64,000 nucleotides of DNA. Source: Stratiolaelaps scimitus. Its lineage: Eukaryota > Arthropoda > Arachnida > Mesostigmata > Laelapidae. Shown in pieces: positions 39,987 through 50,375 of the stretch (the stretch's first letter is position 1; each line of letters begins with the position of its first letter). The stretch spans positions 12,251,501 through 12,315,500 of the forward strand of contig JABWDB010000002.1 of NCBI GenBank assembly GCA_019614645.1. Reading direction: 5' to 3'. The translations under genes were made by a program, and so were the position numbers. Below the pieces are notes generated by a model that worked only from the letters and a program-made list of their open reading frames with translations, was not told the DNA's origin and did not search any database.

Positions 39987-41486
39987 ACGGGTATTGTTGT
40001 CCTTGATATCTCTGTTTCGAATCGATACGTGGGGCAAATACATAGACGACGACGTAGACGGCGGCGGCGGTAGCACCGATGGTCTTACGAGCGATGATGC
40101 ACCTCAAGACCAAATGAACATCGAAGGCTTCCTTTAATCAGTGTCCACTTGAACCAGTATAAACGCGGTATGGGCGAACAAGCTTCGCTGCGCTATGCTC
40201 TCGACTTGAGGGTGTTACTCGAGAGAAGGACACCTACACGAATGGGACATGTCTGTTTATTGTCGAATGGCCTAAAACGAACTTGATACAGAGACGTGAC
40301 TGTGACACATTTCGAGCCAAGCTCCGTTAATTGATATCATTTAGAGCAAGCCTAAATGCTGGAATCAAATTCGAATCTAACCGTTTCGGGGTAGAATACT
40401 TTGTTGTTAGCCTCTTGATTAAGTGAAACATGTGGAGAAACGCATTGCTTGATACCTGTCTCAGGTTAGAGGCATGGTGTGTGCAATTCTGTATTGATAT
40501 TTAGTTGAACGTATGCTGACGATATTTGATGACACCGAAACAAGCTCGATTTTCAATGAGTAACTTGGATAACTATTACTAATTAATCTGTACTGCAGTG
40601 TAGTTAGCTAAATATGTACAATCTATTCCATGATGCATCTCCGCATGCGCATCGATTAGCCAATTTACACGGGGCATGTCCATTGAGAGGTAGCAGTAGC
40701 AATAATATTATTATTACTACAATAAGTGGTGGTTATTTTTTGACAGGACACCTTCATCCTGTGCGTCAAGAAGCGTAGGTACACTTCAGCCAGAAGAATC
40801 ATCACTAACTCGCTGTTCGCCAACTGAACCAATAGAGTAACAAACTATAATAAGTTATTAGATTTTTGTGACCCAAACATGCGCCAACTTGCTCATCTTC
40901 TGTTATGTTTTAACGTAACTTGCTTGTTTGATTGCCTTCAACGTTGAGTGACCATATTGACTAATATAGACTAATACAACTTGCGCTCGACGCATCATCT
41001 CATTTGCGCAGGGGCAAGGCGCGGGCCTTCAAATGTGAATCCTGTCTCACACCCTCAAACGGATTAATCACTTGGCACATCAAGTGATTGCTATTTTTGG
41101 CCGACTCTAGTCCGCTGGAATAGAATATTTCGCAACATGCTTCGAATTATCCGCGTGTCATCGGAATACAGCAGCTGCCTTGAAGATCCCATCCAAAACT
41201 TTTAAATCATTAGTATATGATTGAGGCATCCTTGTCCAATTGGCCATTGTCTTCTGGGCGACGGGTAGCTGTATGTCGCAGTTGTGTGCAAGGAATAAAA
41301 GTTACTCGCTTTAGTTCCTAGACATGTTACCTTGTGGTCTCAATGCATCGAGACCACTCGGGAGAGCGACAGACCCGTTGAACCTGGGGGGGGGGCCCTC
41401 TAGTTTGACTACCGCGCGACATTCCCTGGCTCAAGCGGGACCTGATCTCTCTTTTAAATATTAGGATTGCGTGTGACAGGAATTGT

Positions 41487-41545
41487 CAAAGTTCAGATCG
41501 CATCAATTAGTATTCAGAGGATGGGAGACCGTCTAGTGAATGGAG
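41487..41545 (+). pseudogene. 5S rRNA-like fragment
   Basis: The stretch AGTATTCAGAGGATGGGAGA and the following CCG resemble the 3' half of animal 5S rRNA, where TTAGTACTTGGATGGGAGACCG carries the C-box of the internal promoter. An AAGTTCAG just upstream sits where the A-box AAGTTAAG would be. The 5' half is not recognisable and there are small indels, so this would be a pseudogene or a 5S-derived SINE head rather than a working gene. The similarity is from memory and unaligned. Confidence 0.35.
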
Positions 41546-44004
41546 TTAATATTAAATAGATTGGCTGCATTTCACTGTGCTGATATACTTACTATTATTA
41601 AATGACAAGTAGTGTGTTTGCTCTTTTCAAAGAAAACCATTTTCTCCTAAAATGTGGTTTTCAAGTTAGCTGTGACTCGAGGCGGGTGTCCGACCCCGTT
41701 GTTTAAGATTCACATTGTTCCCATGCTTCAGTCACTGACTTTAGTAAAAATGTACCAAATTATCGACGAAACGCATACCTAGTAGTGCTTAGATGTGTGA
41801 GTGACTTTATTAAAATGATTTTCGTGTAACAGTGGTAATAGTCGACATCTACGGTACACGTGCTGTGAGCCAGATACGGCAGCAACTATTCATGATCGCT
41901 CATTATCACGTGGAGCCGAAGTAGTATTTAGGCCACACGTGCTCCGATAACCTCCAGGGGTGCGCTACGCCGGATAATGATACGCTAACACCTAGCCCAT
42001 ATCCTGTCAACCTATCTATTATACATTGTTATTGTGCATCCAACTAAAGAGCTACGATTCGAATTGGCGACTACTTCCCTGACCGCCTTACCATAACATG
42101 CTCACGTCATCTGTACGTTTTGGTGTTTGCGAATGTGTGTATGTATGTGTGAGGAGGATGTATATATGTGAATTGGCTCCTGCGACACTACGAACCTGGC
42201 CTCCTTGCGGGACCGTCTTCGTTCCCGGATCTGGTGGCAACCTGCCACGAGACACCAACTCAACCTTCATCGCGTAATTTAACCGTACGTAATAGGACGA
42301 CGCCAAAAACACTCGCGCCAGGACCGATCAAGCACTATCCAGTCCCCGCCAAGTATATACCCACCCACTCACTTCACTCACTCCTCACTGAACGGGACGG
42401 AACTGTTTCTCGCCGTTCTATTGTCGCTGGGAGCCTTCAGCCTCGGCACGACAGCCCTCTCTGCCATCGGCAGCTACTCTACGGTTTAGTCTCTTACCCT
42501 CACCGTTCTCTACCTCCCGAGAACTTCACCGTATGAAGCACACAATCGGCGCGGAGCCGATCCGGAGCGAATACACTCGAGCGATCGCGTTGTTGCAGCC
42601 TAAGTCGCCATGACAACAACAGCACTTTGAAATATCCACTATCTACGGACTCGGGTTGAGCACCCCGAGAGAGAGATAGAGAGAGAGATGAGAGAGAGAG
42701 AGAGAGAGTAAGTACATTTTGAAGTAAATTCAACCTTCGTCCAGTGTGCCGTGGCAGAATGCTTAATTAGCCTGTCTGGTTCACTGATACCTGTGACTAC
42801 GGTCGAGTCTGAGCGTCTCCGAGCGACCCCGCTCGCCCCGAGGATCAATGGGAGATACAGCGGGCATTCCGAGTGAAATACCGATCCACTAATATCTAAT
42901 CGTCTGCATTGCGATTCAGTATCATCAGATAGTGCTCGTATCGATCTCGAATAAATAAAAAGTCGCGCTCTTGATATGTCAGCGCTTGTCTAAACATAGA
43001 TTCGCACACTATAATTAAATTTGTGGAAGACTGGTGCACATAAACATCTACAAGGTGATAACAAATCAAGAGGCTATTTCTTGTAGTACCAGCTTGGAGT
43101 CGAATTGAAGCACTCTAGCGGTGCTTGGGTGGATTCCCTGCGGAACGTCACCACTTTCTCTTAAAATGACTTCCCGTAACGAATGGCTAATTGGTTGATA
43201 GGTTAGCGGTGGGCTGTTGTCAGTATCTATCTTATACAGTAAGTAGTATTAGAATGAACAGCAAGTCACCGAAGTGCGTCGTCTACTTGAACTTAACACG
43301 TTGGTGTCGAGAATAGAAACTCGTCAGTGGGTGCACGTGAGGTAATGTGACCACGTCCCCCATTGACTGAACAGGATGAACCACTTGAGGATTTAATTGA
43401 TGGGCTTCCTAGATCACTGATCAAAAGGCCGAAGTGTGTCCCTCCTAGTAGATGATGAATAGGTTGTCTTTACGTAGTTGTTCGAGAAATAAAGTAATAA
43501 TGAGATAAAGGTTTTATTTAGAGCATTTCACGATATGGAGTGAGAACGCCCTTAGCGATAGTGGAAAGAATTGCCCCTATGAAAATAAGACAATGCACAA
43601 TTCATGTAAATATTTTAATGTTCTTTTAGTAAAGTTAGATATTTTTATTATTGCAATATACATGCAATTTTTTTTATTTATTTATGTTAGACACATATAA
43701 TATAAAACTCTCTCACGCCATAGGCAAATACACAGTAGTCTATTCATAATTGCCTAGAAAAGCTATTCACCCTGAAAGCGGACCTAAGAGCGAATTATAT
43801 TATAACGATGCGAAAACGAACGTTCTCTGAAAGCAAATTGTCGAACAAACTAGCAAGGCAAATGTAAAACTAGCAAAAACTTTTCGAAATAAAACAATTT
43901 AACCCCATGATGGAATATCACTCGACCCTACTGGTACCGTAATTACAAAGGAGACGAACTTGCAGCTATAGCAACCGCAAGACTGGTAGATATATATGTA
44001 TATA

Positions 44005-44992
44005 CAGTGGTGTGCATAAACTTAGCGCACCCCTATATTTCAACAAATCTTTACAAATAATATACATTTGAGGGATTTGTTCTGTATCAGATTAATGTAC
44101 GTGTCAAATAACGTACACACCACAAGGAACAGCGCATACGACGTCGCATGGCGCCTGCTACAATAAAATATGTCATATTTCAGTTGTGCGAAATAATAGC
44201 GCAGTTATCGAGTGTTCTCGCTGAATTAATCCAGTTTGTGTTGAGCATTCAAACCGTACATGTAGTCATGGGACACGCTTCGAGCCTTACTGACGCAGAG
44301 AAAGCAGTTATTACGCCTTTACACCGAGCAGGAGAGACCCAGGCTGCAATTGCCAGAAAAATTGGCTGAAGTCGTCGCGTAGTGCGAAATAATTTACGCA
44401 GTCCGTCGGCGTATGGTACTAATAAGTCTAAAGGACGTTCACGAAAAATTAGCCAGCGAACTGCCATGCACATCTGTTGATTGCCCTCGAATTGGACCAT
44501 AAGTTATGAAGCAATCAGGCAAGAGTTAAACCTTCAGGGTCATAGATCAACAGTTTTAAGAACAATTACTTTAAACTTCGCCCACAACAATATGGCCAGA
44601 AACTGGAAATTGGTGAGTATTGGGGCAACGTTTTTTAAATAGTATCTTGTGGGTGCACATCTATCCAAAAGGTACTCTGTTGTTTCAGATCATCTTCAGT
44701 GACGAAAAGAGGATCAATTTGGACGGGCCACACGGCACTGATTAGCACAAGAAAACGAGAATTAGTTCAGCTAGAACACTCGATAACTGAAGATGCGGTA
44801 TCATTTTGCACAACCGAAATATGACACATTTTATTGTAGCACGCTGCATGCCACGTCATATGCGCTGTTCTTTGTGGTATGTATGTTATTTGACACGTAC
44901 ATTAATCTGATACAGAATAAATGCCTCAGATGTGTATTCTTTATAACGATTTGTTGAAGTATAGGGGTGCGTTAAGTTTATGCACCCCATTC
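44005..44992 (+). mobile_element. Tc1/mariner-type relic with long terminal inverted repeats
   Basis: A 988-bp element is bounded by TA on both sides. Its ends form inverted repeats of about 230 bp: 44005-44230 matches the reverse complement of about 44760-44992, including GTGCATAAACTTA near both tips. Just inside the left repeat, an ATG at 44268 opens a transposase-like frame with a helix-turn-helix segment (TDAEKAVI, then AAIARKIG). It is broken by stops at 44367-44369 and again downstream. A catalytic-core piece, FSDEKRINLDGP, lies near 44695-44730 and carries the first acidic residue of the DDE/D triad. The rest of the core is deleted, so the element cannot mobilise itself. Confidence 0.85.
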
Positions 44993-45380
44993 TATATATA
45001 TATATATATATATATATGAAATGACACGTTTATTTCATTATTATTGTAACATTAATGATTTGAAGTTTATGCACAAGCGTACAATTATTAGAATTAGAAG
45101 CTACTGCTCATTGAATAATCAGACTCACTTAGATTGCTTCGCTGAAATTACATATCACACAAATGTTCATTCGTTCATCAGCACTGCAGTTGCTGCCATT
45201 GCTTGTCACGTATTGCGGCCGGCCATCATCGCTTATAGTTAGTTCTACCGGAGGACAATACATTAGGACACACGCACACACAATTATTAGTCTCCCCATA
45301 AATCACCACTCGGTTTCGTCATCAACGGATAACTGAAATTGCAAGAATGCTAACATATACTATTTAGAATAGCTATCTAT
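44993..45380. other. 3' flank of the PIP-box gene
   Basis: A (TA)n tract at 44993-45017 is followed by AT-rich DNA. On the minus strand an AATAAA occurs at about 45029-45034, some 350 nt beyond the stop of the gene ending at 45381, and may be its polyadenylation signal. Confidence 0.4.
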
Positions 45381-48300
45381 CTATATTTTAGTGAAAAATG
45401 AGTTCAGCGTTCGCTGATTGGGGGGCACGCTATTCTTGACCGTTTTGCCCTTTTTGCTGCTGACTATTTTAGATTTCTGTTCGGGCTTTGCTTTTGGGAG
45501 CTGATTCTCGGGGTCGTCAGCCGATACCAGCTTGAGCTTCTTCTTGAGTCCTGCATGCTTCGTAACCTCCTTGCGCTTTCCAGATCGCTGAATGCTGGGT
45601 GTTTCGGTGTTGGCCTTGCGGACGGTCAAAGACGTCTTCGCGTGCTCAGTACTCGTTGTAGTAGAGGTACATGCCTCCGTCGGCTCGACGATAGATTCAG
45701 CTTGGCTCGAGTTCTCCGCGACAGCGTCGAGATCATCAGTGAATCTTTTCGCCGGCTCTGGCTCATAGCGCACACTGAATGACATGGCGAGCCTTGGCTG
45801 GGTTGCGACGGGAGGGGGAGCCCGCTCGGCCAATGGCACAAAATCGTCACCTTTCACATCGTCATCATCTGGAGACTTGAACAGCTTGAACAGTGTTTGA
45901 GAGCCGACAGGCGTCTTGCTGGGCGTGGCCGCAGAGAATGGACTGCAAAGAATCTTAGCTGCCTTCTGGTGATACCCGAGACTCGATAGGTGATCGGCCA
46001 ACGTGCGTACCATTTGGATAGCCTCTCCACCGACGATAGCCGGTGGAACGTTTGAGCAGGTTCGATCGCCCTTCTTGACCCGATCGACCAGCATGCGCAC
46101 AATTTGTCTAGCTTGGTCTACCATCGAACTTTTGAAGGCCTCCTTTTGAATAGCCTTTGAAAGGCGCGTCAGCACGCAATTGACAACTTTATTAAGAGCC
46201 ACCTCAGCAGGATGCTCCTCAATAAACGTCTGGAGCTTGTCCATCATGTCAATGAATTCCGTCATCTCCTTGACGTACACCTTGACAGGGCAATTCGCAG
46301 GTGGGGCATAGCCTCGCCCGCCCAGTCTTATTTTCATCACGTACGACTGGACGAACTGATAAATCGGGGATTTCGCCTCGGTTGAGCAACGCTTAATGAC
46401 GGTAAACGCTTCGTGGCCAAGATTGACTAGAGGACAGGCAAGCGCGCAGGATATTGCTACTTCATCGCGATTGTTGACTAGAAGATTCAGAAATGATTTA
46501 AGGATAGCAAACGTGTACGCTAGCGACTGCGAGTGTTTTTGCACCGGAACATCTTTGTGAACAAGGACGTCGACGTTGTCGAAGTAAATCTGACTTTCCA
46601 ATACCTCGCTAACTGGGCCATCTACAGGAAGTTCGACTTGGACCCGTTTGACGGCTTTATCTTTAGCAAGAAAGGCGACAGCTGCCTTATGCCACTCTGT
46701 TCTCAGGGTTCCCTCGATGATGAACGACACCTTGAGGCTCTCGTTCAGGACAGTCCGATTTAGCTCCAGTAGACGAAGCAGGCCAAACTGATCCATAGCA
46801 TTACACTCCTTCAGGAAGGTTCTGGAAATGAAATACAAACGTTTGTACACGATTAATGGATAATTCATAATTACGGTAATATTTTCATAGGCCGACATAT
46901 AGTATTCTCCCGTCACAAAACAATGTTTTTTAATGTTTATATTATTTTCTTTGCTTTAGAAATTATAACGAAATTATACATCGAGCGCAAGCTCGCCTCA
47001 AATCATTCAAGCAATTCAAACGGTAGCTATTCATTGTGACTATGTTCTATTATATATTTAAAAATACTCTCTGCTCATTATATTCCCTCAAATGTGTGCA
47101 TGTGCATGAGACCGGAAGGCATTTTATATAATAGTTCGCAGAGAAACTAGCATAATGAACAATCTTTAGTCTGTATAATCTACTAGTATATACTGATAAG
47201 GCGTTTCCTAGAGATAAAAGCTTATTCCTATTTCAATGTTTGTCCGGGTTACCAGCTGCCGTCCGGTGCTCAGGTGTCACTTGCCAATTCACCCTTTTCA
47301 TTTTGTTGACAACTTTTGGCTAAAGGGGCAAATATTTTCCAGTGATACAAGCTAACGTTGTCGAATGTTTCCAACACTTTCATAAACTAGAGACTAACAC
47401 GATTATGTGAATAGTCATCAGTTATCGAAGTACGATGCAATCGTCTCGTCTCGCTGAGTTGCGTGCGTCCGCCTGAAGCACTCTTGAGTTGTTTTCCCCT
47501 CGTCTTGAAGATAGAAAGATAACTGTCCTCCTTATGCGCATTGGAGGACGTTACCAATGAACTGCGGCGCACATGTCGAACGATTCGTCGATATGGTACT
47601 CACTGAATAGCAATTAACATGAAACCCATTTAAACATACCCGATATAGTACACGCAAGTATTTTAATGGACAGCCACTTCGGTACTCTGTGCTAATCGTT
47701 TCTTCATTTATATTTCATTGCACACCCACATACACACACATACACATTGTAGTTTCTCATTTTCCAAATTATGTGGGCTAAGATTGATACGCACTGCTCA
47801 TTACGCAAGGTTGGAGTTAAATGATTATTATTAAATTATCTACTACACTAGCGGGGATACGATAAGCCTATGTCAGCGTAAAATCTAGAAAGAAATATGG
47901 GCGTACTCTGATAGAATTCGAAAAATCTAACCATTGACATAATCGTATCAATACTCGGAGGAGAAGAAATAACCAAAAATCCCTATGACGTGTTGCCATC
48001 GCTCTCGTAGGTCCCCATAGTAATACCTACAGGCTAAGAGCTGAGGCCTGTCAGATAGGGGAACAGCTGAGGGTCAGCTCCAAAAAGAAATTATTATCAC
48101 TCTCTTAACCACCGCTACTAAAGCGAACGCATACCTATACGCATTTGTCTTCGGGTTATCCTCTCCGAGGGAGTAGTCGACCTGAGTTGAAATCACTTCC
48201 GACGTCGGCACCGAAAAGTCGCCATATTCCTCCTGATTCAGGCGGGCACAGACCACTTTGAGACTCTCGAAAAACTCCTGACGAGAGAGCAGCGTTGTCT

Positions 48301-48478
48301 GCCACGATGAAAGCAGAGCATGCTTTCTTGCCAATCCAATTAGAAATTCGACGATCGTTGGATGTGTGACGTCTTCAAGACTTTCGGTTCGGAGAACTAC
48401 CGCAGAGGACGGCAAGTGATGGCGAACGCTGTCAGCATGAGCTGCTCTGTAATCTTCAAACAGTGTTACCTCCATCAT
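45381..48478 (-). CDS. Helical protein with C-terminal PIP box, probable replication/repair factor
   Basis: Two exons join in phase: 48478-48135 and 46821-45381. The donor after 48135 leaves AG, and the acceptor at 46822 supplies the A that completes an Arg codon. If translation starts at the Met at 48478, which follows an in-frame stop, the product is about 594 aa, though more exons could lie upstream. Residues 1 to about 390 are Leu-rich and helical with no recognised motif. The region after that is Ser/Thr/Lys-rich and probably disordered, with basic clusters that suit a nuclear protein. The C-terminus contains QRTLNSFF, an exact PCNA-interacting box (Q-x-x-L-x-x-F-F), which points to a DNA replication or repair role. 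A distant relation to FANCD2/FANCI-type solenoids crossed my mind but I could not support it. Confidence 0.7.
46822..48134 (-). other. Intron of the PIP-box gene with a dispersed repeat
   Basis: This 1.3-kb intron is AT-rich and carries one copy of the dispersed repeat listed at 48005-48090. No further exon is visible in it. Confidence 0.6.
48005..48090. repeat. Dispersed repeat, copy 2 (partner at 9345-9420)
   Basis: It is related to 9345-9420 over about 80 bp, best in the ATAGGGGAACA and CTGAGGGTCAGCT core. It lies inside the PIP-box gene intron, close to the donor of exon 1. Confidence 0.55.
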
Positions 48479-49558
48479 TCATTTGAAAGGGAATATTTGC
48501 TGCTGCGACCGATTGCTCCAAGAACTCTGTTTATGACTATCTAGCTGCCTCAGAATGAATACGCTATATAGAACGGCAGGTTTGACCGTTGGGTTGAACT
48601 GCCGCCGTAAGCCGGTTTGAGCTTAGCCTCCGAATGGACATCTAGTGCCAGAAACTAGTGCCAGAAAGCATTGCGCTCTGTTCGGCTCCACTATAAGAAA
48701 TCATACGTTCTGCTGGAAGCAGCCACGATGGTGTAATAAAAATTATAAGAAATTCGACAAGCAAAATAGCAAGCGTAGCTTCACAGTTGAACGTATATTT
48801 TTCTATGTGGGGTGGTATCGCTCCGCCTGCACAGATGTTCGAAACTCAAGTCGCGTTCCATCCGATTCCTCGTTCGAATTCTCGGTGCCAGGAGCGAATG
48901 TGGTTTGACAGCAAATTTCGCTTCGTTGAAACCTTATTCATTTATGTACACCTTTCGAAAAAAAAAAACGCACGTGATATTTTAGTAAACGCTAACCCAA
49001 ACGAGTTCATGCAAAGATGACCTGGCAGACACCGCGATTTTCATCTGAACTCCCTCGTAAGTTCTCTATCAATAAACCCTTAGATAAAATATATCAATCG
49101 CAGAGTGGCTGTTTTGTTAATGTCGTCCGCTCATGGTGCGATAACATTTTTTCGCTGAATTCTACTGAAACTTTGATTGTCAAGCGTTTTTTGGGTGGGC
49201 AATTTTTCAGAACATCATCAGACATCGAGACGATTTTCTTAGCATATTTATCAAAAGCTGCCAACGAAAATGTATTTATATGAAAATGACGCTTTTATGA
49301 AAAAATGAAAATGATATCGCGTTGGAGTCGACTGAGGACATCTGACAACGTCAACTCTCGAATGCTCGATGCGCTATGCGAAGAGGCTGGTTGTCTTCTA
49401 GATATGGCCCGCTGTAATCGCCATCCATTAGAGTGTGAATGCCTACAGCTTTACAGGGAACTGCTATTCAATCGGAGAAAAATCTGAGGCGAATACTATT
49501 GCGAGCTTGTCGAAGCAAATCGATAGATCCGTCACTTCAACCAGGTTTTATAAAACGG
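48479..49558. promoter_or_regulatory. Intergenic region between divergent PIP-box gene and ANAPC15
   Basis: About 1.1 kb separates the first known codons of two genes that point away from each other, so it probably holds both promoters and their untranslated exons. No TATA box or other element stands out. A short frame at 49305-49490 looks somewhat protein-like but ends in a stop and is not needed by either gene. Confidence 0.45.
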
Positions 49559-50375
49559 ATGTCGACTGTAATGTCTCTTTCAGCCCTTGTGGATATGCAG
49601 TGGTTGTCGGCAGAAGAAGCTGGCCTCGACGATGGCGAGTTGGCTGCAGAGGAAAGGCGTCATGTTGCCTTCCTCGAGAAAATCGTTCACGCCAACCAGG
49701 AATTCATTCCCATAGGTAGGACGTTCTGAACTTGATCGGCAGCCTCGATAATATTTTCATTTCAATATAAATGAGAGCACACCTCCTGTATTTGCTGCCA
49801 TCGTTGCGGGAGTTCGAATCCTGAAAAGCTGCCTCTTTCCTAACCGACTACCTCGTACCTTTTCACCACATATCGTCTATTAGACAACTTAGCGAACTTC
49901 CCACGATTAACTTCTCCGTTACGAATCCTATGTATGTTCTCGGCAAGGATACAATCGGTCTCTGCGTCGACAAATCTGGATCCCTTCATGGTCCCTCCAA
50001 TCTAGGTCCCGCCCCAGTTGCAATCTAGGTCCCGGCTTTAGTCTTGTGGCGATCGTTGTGCCGTAGTTGGAGTTTTGTTACTTTAATGCCCCACTTTGTG
50101 TCACCTGTCCTATTGCAATGTTCTCAGGCAAGACTTGCCAGGAGGTGGAGTTCGAGGATGAGGAAGAGGAGGATGAGGACGAAGAGGACGAGGAAGGCGA
50201 GGAGGACGAAAGTAACGAAGAAGAGGAAGAAGTTGAAGGTGAGGGCGAAGTCGAAATGGTCGAAGGGGACGCCGACGTCGAAGGTGACCCTGAAGTCGAC
50301 GGCGAGCCTGATGGCCCGCCAGATACTCCGCCGGGAACACCAGGACTCGACTACAACCTCACCAATTTCTCCTAA
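49559..50375 (+). CDS. ANAPC15: Anaphase-promoting complex subunit 15
   Basis: APC15 (yeast Mnd2) is a small subunit of the anaphase-promoting complex that promotes Cdc20 turnover and release of the mitotic checkpoint complex. Two exons, 49559-49715 and 50128-50375, join through a split Gly codon at GT-AG borders and give 134 aa, close to the human length of about 120. Residues 1-60 match the family pattern: it starts Met-Ser-Thr, has a Trp near 14, then Asp/Glu-Leu, Glu-Glu-Arg-Arg-His, a Phe-Leu-Glu helix, and the signature F-I-P-I-G-K at the exon junction. An almost uninterrupted Asp/Glu tail follows, as in known APC15, then a short Pro/Gly-rich segment ending Asn-Phe-Ser. The Met at 49559 is chosen because it sets the family N-terminus. 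The frame is open further upstream, which is taken as 5' UTR. Confidence 0.88.

Larger units (their letters stand above)
37624..44004. other. Intergenic AT-rich DNA
   Basis: No secure gene is visible. It holds (TA)n tracts at about 38922-38939 and 39953-39982, a CT/GA tract at about 42668-42708, a possible 5S rRNA-like fragment (listed separately) and a poly-G run near 41387. A short plus-strand frame ending at 40137 has an acidic tail but no acceptable acceptor. Confidence 0.45.

Noticed and set aside
39844..40137. Plus-strand frame with an acidic end at 40137
   Set aside because: It reads through a (TA)n tract and has no usable splice acceptor, start context or homologue.
10934..45017. Periodic TA, GA and AAT tracts as possible CRISPR arrays
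   Set aside because: They are simple microsatellites with no spacer-repeat structure, in a eukaryotic genome.
45381..48478. Naming the PIP-box protein FANCD2 or FANCI
   Set aside because: Only scattered hydrophobic patterns agree; no conserved block aligned convincingly and the length is far below that of those proteins.
48645..49283. Plus-strand frames upstream of ANAPC15
   Set aside because: They are AT-rich, have no family similarity, and are not needed by ANAPC15, whose N-terminus is complete from 49559.
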